Below, piece after piece: positions 11,566-25,063 of a stretch of DNA of 64,000 nucleotides (its first letter is position 1; each line of letters starts with the position of its first letter). The notes under the pieces were generated by a model. The model ran no database searches and had not been told where the DNA came from. It saw only the letters and a program-made list of their open reading frames with translations. The translations under genes and the position numbers were made by a program. Source of the stretch: Protonemura montana. Lineage: Eukaryota > Arthropoda > Insecta > Plecoptera > Nemouridae. The DNA is taken from NCBI GenBank assembly GCA_947568835.1, contig OX387607.1:8875201-8939200 (forward strand). The letters run 5' to 3'.

Positions 11566-13866
11566 GTAATTGTTTTTTTTTTAAATTAATTAAAACGGTC
11601 AAATAAATAGTAACAAGCAAATGTTGTTAGTAAATAGGTTAAAGGTCAATGAGAAACATTTTGAGCAACAAAAACTTGCCCTGGGGAAAATCTCCTTGAA
11701 AAATAAATGTTACCTCTAAAAATAGTCCACGAATTTAGGTGACACATTGGCAAAGAAAATCTAGCAACTTTTTTCCAGCAAACTTCAGATACAGCGACCA
11801 ACTTTTGTCCGACTCTCTTCTGCCCAAAGTTTTTTCCAATTACAGGGTTGATCAGTTTTAAAATTTTAAACAAAATTGCGGCAGATCTTCATAGATAAAA
11901 AGTTTATAGAATACGTTAAACTTTAACCGATTCTGTATATTTGATTGAAAGTTGTTTCATAAGAGCTTTCAACGAATATTAGATTATCAAAAATGTTTTT
12001 ACGAGCTAGGCACAAATGAGACAACTTCAAATAAAACATTATATTCAAACCAATCGCAAACCCCTCTACTCCGTGCACCTTAATACAATTTTTTCCGGTA
12101 GAGGCAGCACTGGTCGTCTTGGGGTGCCATGCGGGCCGACTGTCATTAAAAAAAATACACATATAATATATATATATATATATATATAATTCAAAGCCGC
12201 TAATGTCCACCATTTCTATTTTACTCTAAAGCTTTTGTCGTTCCTAGATTTTGTTTTCAAGCTATTATCGGAATTTTTCTAGCAGCTACAACAATATTGG
12301 GAATTATTGAGCAAATGTAAATATTATTTTAAAATTCCACCACTATTGTCATAACTAATTGAATTAATGAGTAAAATTTAGCTACGTTCAGGGCAGTGCC
12401 TTCGGTTAGTAAATTCTCTCGCGGGCTAGACTGTATATTTTATAACCACTAAAATCTCAAAATAGAAAAATGCAAACTACCTGTCAGTAATACATCAGCC
12501 TTGCTATATAACAAAAAAATCTATCAACAACCCTTATCCATTTACCTGCCACCCTCCTCCCAACCTGTCCAACACATCCTATTAAAGATTAATGCAAATA
12601 TCGATACCATTTTCGACTGCCGCAAGGCGCTGAAAGCAATTCACCCTGTGCTCACTTCCGGTGGACGGCCATGTGATTCTAAGGCTCGGTAACGCGACTC
12701 TTCCAACCACAAAGTCCACAGCGTTGGAGACGTTGCCAGCGCCGTCGGCGTTGGCCTGCACAGTGCTGGACGCTGGAGCCACTAAGTTTCGGTTTGGATG
12801 AGCTAGCCTCCTGGGATTGACCTTATTTCACATGAAATGATATTGAGTTTGGAATGGGTTTTCCAGGGAATGACCGTAGAGAAACAAAGTCTATGTCCTG
12901 AGGAACGATGAGTGGGTACAGTAATTTATACCATGTACAAAGTTTGCCTCGAATAACCTAGTTGAAGTATTTTTCCCATTCAAGCTACGTTTTGTTCTCG
13001 TGCCACGGTAACGACTAGCGTGGGTTGTGCTTGCTGCAATCTCTATTGAAAAACCAATGAAAAACCATTTCTATAACGTAACTGAGTGTTCGCAGACCAT
13101 CTTGATCTTACATTTGTAAATAAAATGAAGCCAGAAAATTTGGTTGCCATAGTTTCCGCTTATCAACGTAATATATATTTTTTTAATTCTTGTCTTAAGT
13201 GCGAAGGTTCATGTACAATATTTCAGCCGAGTTTTTACGCTATTAGAGTTCTTTGAGCTGAAGAGTAGATCATGGTTATGTTGATTTATAAGTATTAAGA
13301 TGCAGGATCCACGAAGCAGAGTTAAGCTTGATCCCCATTTGGTTGGGGGTCAAGTCACTTTCATCATGTTTACAACACATCCACATTTGGAAACATCTTC
13401 TGTTATTATTCTTTTAATGACCATCTTAAAGGTCCAAGGTTAAACTTAAGATCTGTTGTCGATCCAGCCCAAGACAAGTTCTTATACACTTTACCTTTAA
13501 ATAGTAAGAAATAAATGCCTTTTTACTTACACTTTAAAATTTGTATTTTTTATAAATATATTTTTATTTGTTTCCACGTCAAAAATACTATATGATACTC
13601 TATGATACTATATTGGTGGGTAAAAATATTTTCACAAACCACACTCCTCACCATATATAGATGAAAATCGTCATCTATTTCTAATTCAGAACTCAGAAAA
13701 ACACCTGTGGTCAAACTTAGACATCAATTAAAGCATTTCGCTCCCTTTTCTCGCAATGCCTCGACATTCACTTTATCTTATTTACACCGGTCATCACTCA
13801 TCTACCCTCCAAGTCACGTGTCACCGAGCCCCTCCTCCCCGGACCCGTGTAAAGACGGTCCTTTCT
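11566..13866. other. Non-coding; (AT)n microsatellite and AT-rich DNA
   Basis: An (AT)n tract occupies 12161-12189. A GC-richer patch at 12600-12790 has overlapping short open frames on both strands and no domain. A repeated word (ATACTATATGATACTCTATGA-like) lies around 13585-13615. Nothing else is seen. Confidence 0.5.
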
Positions 13867-13882
13867 CCCGTGACGTCACGGG
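13867..13882. promoter_or_regulatory. Perfect 16-bp palindrome with a central CRE
   Basis: CCCGTGACGTCACGGG is identical to its reverse complement over all 16 bases and centres on TGACGTCA. bZIP factors of the CREB/ATF class bind such dyads as dimers. The DNA around it is GC-rich for this window. Function is inferred from motif only. Confidence 0.5.
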
Positions 13883-16800
13883 TATATTGATTCTTGACGG
13901 CATGCCTTAGACGCCCAACTCTGTTCCAAAAGCACGAAGAACACACATACCGGCTTCGGCACTTACAAACGCACAAATTTCACAATCTGGCTACTGGAGC
14001 GTTGCTCTTATATCATTACAATGATTATAATCGGCGCACATCTCGGCACTGGGTGCGTCTAATTGGGCTAATTGCGCTCGGCGGTTGCCGACAATAGGGA
14101 AGAAGATGGTGAGCTGACAGCGACGAAACATTGTAACAGGTTCTGGAGGTTGTCGACGCAAAGGGAGGATGCATTCCAGAGAACTCTGCTTGTCAGGTGA
14201 ACGGATGATTGTTTGGGAAGTGCATTCCGTGGTGGCAGACCACGTACTCTCGCTTTAGCGTGGAGAACCGGAAAGGGTGAACCATATGGTGACTTAAGAT
14301 ACATTTTAAAGGTGTACTTTTAAAAAATTACAACTCCAAGCATATTAATTACCTATATGCATGCTAATGTTGTTAGTAAATCTCGAGGTCATCAATAGTT
14401 TTCACCCAGTAATTTTAAAAGACCAGTCACAAAAAGCGAAGACCAGCAAAGCTAAGTCATTTTATATTTTACATATAATCTTGCTATTTAGTCAAACATG
14501 CTTTATGCTGCATACATGGTCAAGTCATTTTCTTGGGCTAAACCACGTTAAACGATTGTGCATTGTATTTATTTGTTCCTGATTTATGACAAGGACCTTC
14601 TCGTCTTTGAAGCTAATTTGTTGGTCGCTACATAAGACCACTGCAGTAAATTACGCCACTGCAAGACAAAAAGCCGTTAGACTACCCCACTGCACCGGGC
14701 AAGCACGAGCTAAGCTATCGATTCACGAGCCAGGAAACGTACTGGCCGCGGAGACAAAAAGACTGCCGAGATACAGAATGTCTCAGCTTTCTGGAATGTA
14801 AAGAGAGGCTGGTAGCAAGCGATGCCCGAATTAGAGACGCACTGGACTGACGCCTTCCCCCGGGCGTCACTGCACCCTTGGCTTGGGTGGTTGTTTCGCC
14901 ATGGCGGCACCGGAACAGAGCTGGCTTTCTCACGAGGTTTGGTTCTCAATTAGTTTGCTGGTAATTAGTTGACGTTGTTAAGCGTGGTTATTTTTAGAAT
15001 TACATAAATGTAAAAAATGCGCGATTTCATTTTAAGAGCGCATCTTCCTTGCGTTCGAGACTCCCAAGGTTCATTTTCTGGAGACCGGTTGTCTTGGTCG
15101 TGGTTTTCAGATATTTTCCACAACAATTCCAGGTTAATGATGGGATATTGTCTTCACTACAAAGGCATGGTATGTTCTTACCTATATATTTTCAGATTAC
15201 CGACCCTTTTTTTATAGGACCTGGAGCTTGAGCGGCTTTCCGGAAAAGAAATACACATGGCAAGAAAATCTTTAAGATCATTCTTAGATATGAAAATGAA
15301 TGTACTTGCTGACGTTATGGTCATTTCAACCTTCAGTGGTACCATTATAATGTTGTTTTGACTCATATCTGCCTGTATCTCCTTAGCTCAAGTTACAAAA
15401 ACAAACTTAAATTAGCAGTTAAAATTGTGAGCGAATCATCTATGTTTGGTTTGATTTTCGGTCCACTACTGATTTATATTTAGTGTTAAAAAACCCAGTT
15501 TCAGTTAGTCGTAGTGCCTTGGCTAAAATTTCTGACTTGAACTAAAATTCGGCTGAAGATTTGTTTCCTCTTGAGTTTGCCCAAAAAATACCTCAAAAAT
15601 GTTTGACAGTGTTTCTATTTAAATCTGCTTACCAGCATTTTTGACATGCACTTGATTGTTTTGTGGTAAACGCGATTTTGAAACGATCACTTCTTCGCTT
15701 TGTGTAGATGGCAGTTGAACGTTCGGTGAGCTTTTCATTCAAACACGACGGAAAATCGCGGCGAAAAACTGCAAGCCCCGCAAAGACGACTGAACGAATT
15801 TCCATAAGTTTCCATCGATTTTCCTCTTTTTGTTTATACCATATGGCGGTTAAGTCATATCGCGGTCAACATGTCCAACAGCTAGCGAGCAACTATTCAA
15901 AATGTTTGGCTGCTTTATAAAACGGAATCGCATTAGCTGCACAAGCAGCGTGTTTTTGCATCTCATTTTGGGAACGTCGTGTAAATGTTTGACCATGAAT
16001 AATGCATTTACTGGAGTAGTCAAAGAAGTTTGGCCCGAATTATTATTTCACCCTCGAGGATGACGAAATGTGCTCGATGCTATGATCGTGAGCAGACGAG
16101 AGGTCTCAATTAGCTAGACATACCGTCCACCTCACTTCCATCTCTGTGATATCAGGATACACAGGCAGTGGTGGAACTTCGATACAGGGACCCATCTGCA
16201 ATACTTTATAGGTCATATTACCCACTATCTCTGTCTTTCACCCCGCCACATATATATTTTTTTAATGAAGCAGTAGCATTGAAGAATAAGTGCATCGCAC
16301 GAAGTAATATTTATGGGCTCACCAATGTTGGGCTCTTTAAAAATGTAAAAGATTCAAAGAGTTATATTGATCAGTTGAAAATAGGTTTGAGAGATGTGTA
16401 AAAGCCTCGCTTTAGTGATACGAAAAGAAAACCCATTTAAAAACAAACCATTTTTAGATTTAAAACCAGCTAAGCGAGTTGGTCTATACAGAGAGCAAAG
16501 ACACTCACAGAAATAGAGAAACTTGTCTCAAAGCTCAAGTCTGATGTCTTTTTATACCACCACTCGATGGAAAATGTCAATTAATTATAAAATAGCCACT
16601 TAAAAGTATGAATTGTCTCACATTTTGATGACAAAGCAGTGAATTCTTAACTGTCAACATTCTAGTACATTTTTCACTCGTCGAATAATGCCTTGACTAG
16701 AATTCTCAACAGGGTCCCCTTAGCTGGCGACTGGGCCTGTGACTTGCGGGAATCTGGTTCCACCACTGAATCCTTGCCACTCGACGAGTAATCTACTTTA

Positions 16801-17149
16801 ATTTGACGGGAATGCATATTTTATTTTTAATCAACCGTGCGCTCGCCCAAGTTTTTGGAAACCTCGCCTCGCGTATTCCGGGCCCCAGAGCACATGCCTG
16901 TCGAAGTCACCCGTCAAACTCGATATTTCAACCACAGACCCGTGCGAAGATAAATGCGTTGTGCGTGTGGCGGGTTTTGGTGCGAAACATGCGTGAAACG
17001 TGTGGAATAGAGCCTTGGGCTTTTGGCTAGACATGTGTTACGCGCAGATCCACTTGAAGACCGGAGTTTTCTGGTAGGGTTTTGTGTGAAAGAAGGATTG
17101 ACACGCTTGATCATAAAGGCTTTGAAAAAAATCAAGCAGTGTAACCCAC
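13883..17149. other. Non-coding, scattered short open frames
   Basis: GC-richer patches at 14030-14290 and 14690-14930 alternate with AT-rich DNA. Open frames reach 98 codons at most and look random, often overlapping on both strands. No repeat copy or splice-bounded coding block was identified. Confidence 0.5.
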
Positions 17150-17591
17150 CGACCGGTATAGGTGTGTTCAAAACACCGGTTCTCGTGAGATCACTGAAGT
17201 TAAACAACACTGAACTGCATCAGGTATTGGATGGGTACACTTCATATGCATGACCAGTTCTGTTTGGGAGAGAGGTTGCAGGGATTTAAGTTAGTTCAGC
17301 AACTTTATTCGCCTTGCGTATCAACCTCTCGACAGCATGGATTTGTGGAGGAATACCGTTGTTTGCGTTGTACCATACTTTGCAAAGGAAGGAAAGCCGG
17401 TGGTCTTTTTGGTGCCCTTCGACAGGAGTACGCTACGTGCCGGAAATGGGTGTTCATATCCTTTCTAGGCTAGTAAAGGTTCATCAGAGTTGTCGTTATG
17501 ACCCACGCATACACCGGCGCCATCATACTAGTGTCACAGGTACCGTTATCAAACATTGCGTCGTGAAGCCCCACAAATCAATAAATCAAAC
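17150..17591 (+). mobile_element. 5S rRNA-derived SINE (family A), full length
   Basis: The head runs ACACCGGTTCTCGTGAGATC, ACTGAAGTTAAACAACACTG, then AGGTATTGGATGGGTACAC. In order, these match the 5S rRNA region that contains the A box, intermediate element and C box. Next come a CAACCTCTCGACAGCATGG middle, TGTGGAGGAATACCGTTG and a degraded core. The end is CCCCACAAATCAATAAATCAAAC, a TCAA-type tail. About 440 bp, both ends present. Short open frames across it are incidental. Confidence 0.92.
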
Positions 17592-20181
17592 TAACCTTTG
17601 TTTAAGTGCAATTATAATTTCCAATAGTATGCTTAATGAGCGTGACCATTAGTTTGTAATTACGGTCGGATAGCATACTATAGAACTGCACTATAAAGAC
17701 ACACCCATAAATCCATTCGCAATGATCAATTTTTTATTTTGTGGATCTCTTTTACATAGCCATGTTTTAATTGCTTTCTTTCGTTGTTTTTACGAGCAAA
17801 AGTAATGAGTTCTGTAAAATTCAAAGCGACCTTTTTTTAGCCATAGGTAATATTGCTTGAAAGCGAATTCAAATTATTTTCCATATTTGCAAGTTAAATT
17901 TATATTTTTTCTTTGCGTGATTGAAACATAACTAGGTACTTGTAGTACCAAACCGCGCTAGAGAAACGAGATATTAAATGCATTCCGCTATGACACAACA
18001 ATCTACACAAAGTAATTCAGTAATTTCCACATCATTTCTTAGTCAAAGAAAAACAGCAATTTCCCATGCTTTAACGAGTTTCAACTACCAAACCACCCTA
18101 CAACAACTAATCTGTCGGTAACACCTAATCTCTCGGTCTTGGCTCATCGTCTGCCACGGACACAGTAGACGATGTCTCAGGTAGCTTAAATTGAAATCCA
18201 TTCTCTATCCCGACTTGATGGAGAAGCGTACAAAAAAATACTGCAGCTGGCTAGATTCTCATTAAAACTTTGACCCAGTCTTTCAACGCGCGCGAGAATT
18301 GTAATTGGCTTCGTCAACGAAACCGTGCGTGCGCAACTCCACGTTGCTGTTGGCGACCAGTCGGGGTGGAAAACTGTGAGTTTCCTCTTCGTGGGCAGCC
18401 GACTGGATTTGGGGCAACTGACAGTCACTTTAGTAGTTGGTTGGGTGGGTTTTTGTGGTCACATGCCACTTTAGATGGCGACCGATTTGTCTTCAAGGAA
18501 ACTCGAGGTACACTTTTTTTGTTGTTGCTGTCATTTTGCGTCGAGTTGGTGTAAGTAAATGGAATACTAATTAAAGCGTAGAGTAAAGAGCGTAACAGTA
18601 AAGGAAAAAAAACATTAATTTTTTTTCAGACACAATGTTGCAGATAGGTATATGTTGTGGACAAAATAGCAACATCATCTAGATCAAAAATTTAAATTAA
18701 ACGTAAGCTAGTTACCAGTTTTTCACATCCGTAAGCCTACTTCATTTCCCCAAATCCTCATAACAGACACAAGAAAAAAAACTTAACAGCTCATCATCGC
18801 AACTCAAAAACCCAATTTCCAAAAGCAATTACATCACCCTCCGTTGCATCCGACGAAACTTTGAATTAAGAGGCATGTAATTCCCATACCTCCTGCACGA
18901 GATGCAATACAGAGGTTTGGATAGGGTGACAGGGAGGAGGTGATATTCTCTGACAGGCTGTCACGGCGACCTCGGCTAGCGATCCTGTTACGTAGCCGGT
19001 GTCAGATGACATCACGCAAGATGTCCCAAGGGAGCCAGGGGTCCACCGCGCGTAACATGCGGCCATTTCTTGGTTGGATGGCGTCTCTTGGTTTGTGAAA
19101 CGAGCTCACGTAGAATGAGATGGGACCCAGTGTACGGCGTGTGGGGGTGATAATCTTCTATATGTTCTTGTTATGTATTCGGTAACTCTAGATTCACGAG
19201 TTCTGACTTCGATTTCAGTTTCCGACCATTACCGACCATTGAAGTGAGCAATAAAGCATTTAGCTTGTTTTTTTATAAAGTGCTCTGATTGGTGTTATGG
19301 ATGGCTATCTTGATTTGCACTGGTATGCGAATTTTTTTAAATCTATTTGCATACCTGGTTCTATTTGATCTTTTAGTAGCGGACAGATCAAATCAGAAAC
19401 ACGCTTAATATTCCTGAAAAACGAGTAGATACATAAGTGCAACGATGGAAAACTGATACTCTACTGATTTTCGTCGCGGTCGTCAAGAAAAAATTGTTTT
19501 TTATGTTCAGAAAAAAAGTTTTGGAATAGTCCAGCATCTTTAGTGGTTGGCACTGGTTTAAGTGAAAGAAGTACGTAAAGAACACATAGAAGAAACTGCT
19601 TGAACTTTGTTCTTCGGCGATTGTAGGCATGAAAGCGTGTAGGTACATTCGAGTGATGTTTCAAACACTTTGCCACAGTTTGGTGTATATTTAAAAAAAA
19701 AAAAACGTGAACACTTGTGGTTGGAGTGAGGAAAGAAACGACTAGTGATGGCGTTTTGAATCCATCACTTTATTTTTATTTATTTTTATTTCTCTATTTA
19801 TTTATTTGATTTCCACAGAAGCACATTGTAATTGAAATAAAAGTACCACAAAATAACAGTTGACAACCGCAAAATAGTCACATTTTAATGAAATAACTTA
19901 CAAACAGAAACCGGTGATTCATCTACTTGAATATTCACTATCGTAGCTGGATTAAACTGTTAAATAAAATCACCGCATGGCGTTGAGAATGGTTGTTCTT
20001 GTTTACAGCAGACAAGCAGGTAATCTGAGAACACAGGGTAATTGACGATAATCCACTCGAGCCGTCTCTCAGCTGTCACTTTGACAGTTGCCTGACATTA
20101 CATCAGCACGTGGTCTCACCGGTCTCACCGCCATCTAAATGACACCGAAAGGCTGACTAGCCACTGACAGCTACCGTAACA
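17592..20181. other. Non-coding; TTTA-rich microsatellite
   Basis: A (TTTA)n-like tract occupies 19769-19808. Two patches at 18260-18430 and 18880-19070 are GC-richer. Short open frames are not protein-like. A second partial CRE-like word (TGACATCA) lies near 19007. Confidence 0.5.
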
Positions 20182-20189
20182 TGACGTCA
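20182..20189. promoter_or_regulatory. CRE palindrome TGACGTCA
   Basis: A perfect CREB/ATF consensus site, flanked by several related half-site words (TGTCACTTT, CATGACAGG) within 120 bp. Motif evidence only. Confidence 0.35.
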
Positions 20190-22051
20190 CTTTATGTCAC
20201 TTTCCATGACAGGTCGCTTGTCTCGTTTGTGCTGGAATCTAATTTAACAAACGCTATAAGACAGGAAAGAAAACCCTGAATTATTTCCAGCAAAAAGTGG
20301 TTTCGGGCTAACATTAAACCGTTTTAAACTGGAGAAAAATGCATTTTATTTTCTTCAAATGCACTTTTTAAACGCTTTGCAAGCAGATCGTGTTGGGGTT
20401 AAGAAAAGCTCCACAGCAAAGAAACCTAGAGACAATTATTAACATTTTTGACTAACTGTAGGACTTGTTTGAAAAAATTACAAATTTTTTTTAGCTTTCA
20501 CCTAATTTTTTTCAAATAAGAGTACAAAATGAATGTGTCCTTGAGTTTTTGACAAATTTTTAAGAAGTAAGCAAACAAGGGCGACGTTGAAAATCGAAAA
20601 TAATTTGTATTCTCCAACAGAAAATTACCAGCACCTAAGCGTGGCATGTGCCTGTTCGCTTGATAAAACTGTAATAGTTATGTAAGAAAACACCCCACAT
20701 AATTTTTCAAGATAAATACTCGAAGATTGCATGTCCAAAATGCGTATCGCTTGAAGCCAACGATAAGTTGGTCCACAAGCACTAATGCCAGAACCACACG
20801 ACGACGCCACGAAAACGAGCTCGCGACACGCAAATTGGCTCAGAATTCTCTCTGAAAAGTCAATACAACTTTTGATTACGATACCAAAAGAAAATATTGA
20901 TTAACTACGAACTATAAATATAAATTTTACAAAGGGCCAATTAAAAGGTAAACGTTTTAATGGCACGCCGCATGAAGTTGCCGGCCGAAAGTTACGAGTA
21001 TTGTTGACAGCGATGTCGGGATCGGTGATCGACGACAAGACTTATGAGATTGGGAGGGTGAACCGGCCACTTTGCCGAACGTGGGCAAACCATCGGTAAA
21101 CAAAGCGATGCCGCACAGAATTATTGAACGCAATCGCACAAACGCATAATCTCATTAAAGTTTATATACAGCCAATTAAAAGAAGACCTCCCGTCGAGTT
21201 GTTGAATTGTAGTCGTACGAAATGAAACCCCGGGACCGGCTTGTTTATTGTCGCATTTTGGGGTGAGTCGACGTCCCACCTTTCCATCCCCCGTCCCCAT
21301 CGACCTCTAATGAATGCTTTGCCCAGAGACGGGGTATTAAAACTTTTCATTGCGTTACGCACAATGCCTACTATATATATATAATAATGCGTGCACAACC
21401 CCGTTATTATGGCCTTGTTCTGGAGAGAGGCCAAAGCGGCATGTTCCGTTTTCTACCCGCGCATTACAACTCCATTTGTAAAAGTTTGACAGCTATTAGT
21501 CTTGTTTGTGTTTCGCTGCTCCGCTAATTCGTCCGATGAACTCGCGACAGTGCTGCTACCTAGCGGATGGCCTCGACAACGGCTGCGTCTTAATCTATGT
21601 AAAACGCATTCTGATGGAAGCGACTCGCAAGAACCATTACCTGTGCGTCCCCCCTCCCATCCTAGACCCACTAGACTGTTTCCAGCACCCCCTGAAGGTG
21701 GCTGATTACTCACTTTCAGGCAGGCGCTTTAATGTGTTTCTGCGTGAAGAGGTAATCGAGTTTACATTAATCACGAATAATGAAAAATGTCTTCGCGCTT
21801 AAGGTGGCGTTGCGGCCTCGAACGAGAAAGAGAGGTAGAAAGGGAGAGTAAAAAAAGGAAAACCGAAGAGAGCGATTTTTCCTGCTCATATAACAGCGTG
21901 TTTTATGTAAATCGGGGTGACAGCCGCCGACGCCGACGTCGTTCCGAAGTGTTTGCATTTGAATAAGTGAGGCGAGAGCATCCTCAAGCGATTAGAAAAA
22001 GAAAAAGCGCACGGATTTCTTTGATGAACTATAAAATGAAGTAATACCACA
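20190..22051. other. Non-coding, GC-richer islands
   Basis: The part at 20950-21300 is GC-richer, and 21480-21720 has overlapping open frames on both strands (up to 98 codons), none recognisable. A short (AT)n lies near 21372. Nothing else is seen. Confidence 0.5.
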
Positions 22052-22089
<38 letters not shown>

Positions 22090-22090
22090 G
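22052..22090. repeat. (GTC)n microsatellite
   Basis: About ten GTC units, ending in CGCCGCCGCG. A minus-strand frame reads through it as a poly-Thr stretch, which is simply the repeat in translation. Confidence 0.9.
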
Positions 22091-22321
22091 AAACCTATGA
22101 AGTAGCAGATCATTATGAGTGACTCCCCTTAGGGGCACACGAAGTTCGAGCATGGCCCAGTGCACCGCGACCTAGTCGACGATTAGTTTGCGAAACAACC
22201 GCAGCGCCACGAGTCGCACGTCAAGTCGTTTCGAAACTTTCGAAACAGTTTCAATAGAAACATTGTTTGCATTTTCATTTAGCATCAACCGCAACGAGCA
22301 AGAAAGATCTATATGCCTATA

Positions 22322-22347
22322 TGTGTCTGTGTGTGTGTGTGTGTGTG
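22322..22347. repeat. (TG)n microsatellite
   Basis: A (TG) dinucleotide run with one interruption (C) near its start. Confidence 0.9.
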
Positions 22348-22519
22348 CCGCGTAAAAGGGAGACTTAATTTCGAGAAGCATATCTTTTATCTCTCGAAGA
22401 TTGCATTCTGCTTCAATTATCAAAAGCCGTATCCAGGCCAAGTGTGCCGTCTTTCATTGTAGAACAAAAGTGCCAGCGAGCATCTTTCTGTTTGCCCGCG
22501 TGAAAACTTAGAGCAGAGC

Positions 22520-22700
22520 TAATGGAAAGCAAAAATTACAATGTCGCCGGTGCGGAGCCTCGAGCCACGAATAGCCGAATTCGTTAATTAAAGTTCGGCC
22601 CATTTCCAAGTTGATTAATGGAAACTTAAATTCGCCGGCCCTCGCTGCGTGACGAGAAATGGTTAATGATGGCGAACGATAGAAGCGACGGCTGAAGATT
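22520..22700. other. GC-rich island, conserved-element-like
   Basis: A block with evenly mixed composition contains AATTCGTTAATTAAAG, TTGATTAATGG and TTAATGATGG homeodomain-type cores set among GC-rich words. It has no open frame of note and no repeat similarity. The look is that of a conserved non-coding element, which needs an alignment to confirm. Confidence 0.3.
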
Positions 22701-25063
22701 ATGCTAGAATATTTTTAGAAACTCGTTGACTAAAAGAAGAAAAAGACACTAAGCGTTTACAAAATTATAACAACAAGGTAACCGTGTATCGGTGTACAAA
22801 GATTTGTATGCAGAACAGATACGAGAACATGCTATTGAACACATGCACCATATGTAGCTAGAAGTAATTTAGTCTGCCATTTGCATCGGTAGGTGGTGCT
22901 CGGATCACGGCTGCGACAAGGCGATCATGGCGCATAAATTAGAAGTAGATTCTAAATCGAATCCACCGGCTGCAGCATCGTGCAAATTACGACGGCGTCC
23001 AAGCTGACACTAGACGTCGTCGCCGCCGGTACGCTTGTCAGACACGACGTCGCGATTGTCCGCAAGACGCGCAAGAAACGTGTCCCTCGAAAGCGGACAA
23101 CGTTCCCTGCTTTTTTCTTTACCTTGCCCGGTCAAGAAGATCGTCGTGTAGCTTCATCAATTTAGCCGTGCCCTTCTGCAATTCGCCGAATTTGAAGTTG
23201 TTTTGCTTGACTTAGCGATAGAGAGCGCTGTGTGCAGTGGTGCTAACCAAGCTACAATGTAACTAGAGATCCACGGGCTAACACCGCAAAATGTGTCATG
23301 TTAACGTTAAGTTTTTAACTTACATATCTAATCCGGCAGCTTTGAAACTTCATGCAGTAACAACGCTCTCCACCTTGTTTTCGTCGTCCAAAAGTTGCAC
23401 TAAAAGGGAGGGAGTTGGGGGTGGTGTAATTAAACTTGCTTGACTATATGAGCATTAGCAACAGAGAATGAGCTGAAACTTTAAAATTACCATTTTGCTT
23501 CTATTCCTCCATTATATTCCTCACTCCAAGTACGTCCTGTATATCTTCTCTTACCTATACATAGGTATCACTTTAGACCAACTTTGAAACATAGGAAAAT
23601 GACTCTTGTGTATTAAACGTAAAATGGCGTCGCGTTATGCGCTATTTCAAAGTCGACGCGTTTATAAATAACGCACAGCAGTAAATGTTCACCGTTTTCA
23701 CAGGGAAATGTGTTTATATTTTGTTAAATTTTACGCGCTAAAATTTCCGTTCAATATTAACGCAAATACCACACAACAATTCGGAAACAAAAACAAGTGT
23801 TAAGAAAAAAAAGCCCTCTCGCGTATCGAAAATCAAGTCAGAACTGCGGAAAATACGGCCGCAGAAATGTTGGAAACACAAGCATATGATTATTTTCACT
23901 CCAAAACATTTACCCGACCAATATATATCGGGCCCGCAGCACAGCCCCATCTATATCCAGTCGCGACGCGCTATTAACCTGGCTACGCCTGGATCCTTCT
24001 ATTTCGCTTTCCCTCTTATAGCGTCGTCTCTGTCGTCCCGTAACAGCGTAGGGAATTGTTTCGGATTCCCCCCCAACACAGAGTCGTCGAGGCATACTCT
24101 CATCGGCATCCATGTTGGAAAAGAAAGAGGCTCGTGCTGTCCGAAGAGTGGTCTGAATCAGTGCACTTGGGTGTTCGAATTAGAGCCAAGTACAGTGCTA
24201 CGTTGTGCGAGTTAGAGAAGAGCGAGAACTAAGTACTGCGACCAATAATTGGACGCTTTCAAAGTGGGTGGAGCTATAAGACCTTTGCAAAACAATCAAA
24301 AGTGGTAGCCCCGTATTTATAGGAATTTTCACATCTGACTTTACAACTTTCAAGAAACAAACGCGTATTCTTTTTATATTTCTTTTGCAGTGCCAATTTT
24401 TCTTATCTAAGCTATTTCTGAGCTTACCAAGATGTTAAAATCACAAATAATTTCGCCGATTCCTTATGGATGTCACCTTAAACTTCTTCGTAACTTATTT
24501 TTAATCTGGGGATTCAGAAATGTCAAATACAGAATTATAGACAAGTACGCATTCGGAAAAAGAGCTATACTTAAAAAATGTGCGACCGCATCGGAATACC
24601 TCCCAATTTCTGGTCGGGTATTCTACACGTATCTACTCACACAAATTCACGGCAAAAAGACCACATACCAAAAAACTGCTAAAATTTAGTAACCTTAGAT
24701 ATTTGATTTAAAAATTGATCTAAAAACACCCACTCTTCGGTTACCATTGCCCTTCTTTTCGAACAACGCAGCATCATGGCCACCCGCTCCAGAGATTCGC
24801 TCCCAGCTCTGGGCTTTGTCTCGTCAGCGCTGCCTGGATGCTGTCAGATGTTTTAATTAGGTTATGTTTGCGTCTTCGTACTTTCTTTGCCGCGCTGATT
24901 GATCGCAAACAAAAGTAGAATTGAGTCGACAGCTGGCACCGAAGTAGAGATCGATTAAATTCCCTGGGAGGTTATTGGTGCTCTTCACTCTGTCAGCACG
25001 GTTAAAACTAAAGAATTTTATAATAATTTAGTTTCTGTGAGGAAATGAGCGAACGTGAGTTTG
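22701..25063. other. Non-coding, GC-rich island at 22960-23110
   Basis: The island at 22960-23110 is rich in GACGTCG and CGTCGTCGCC words. The plus-strand frame there (61 codons) is Arg/Lys/Thr rich and not recognisable. A further GC-rich stretch lies at 23930-24110. The frame at 24432-24689 (85 codons) is AT-driven and unsupported. Confidence 0.45.

Noticed and set aside
14121-14140. Second hammerhead core (CTGAC...GACGAAAC)
   Set aside because: The CUGANGA core is not satisfied and no cleavage triplet or helix I is in place.
17150-17591. Genuine 5S rRNA gene
   Set aside because: Only the central part of 5S is matched, flanks are SINE-specific, and the same unit recurs dispersed in both orientations with a TCAA tail.
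21886-22113. Poly-Thr protein
   Set aside because: It is the (GTC)n microsatellite read on the minus strand.
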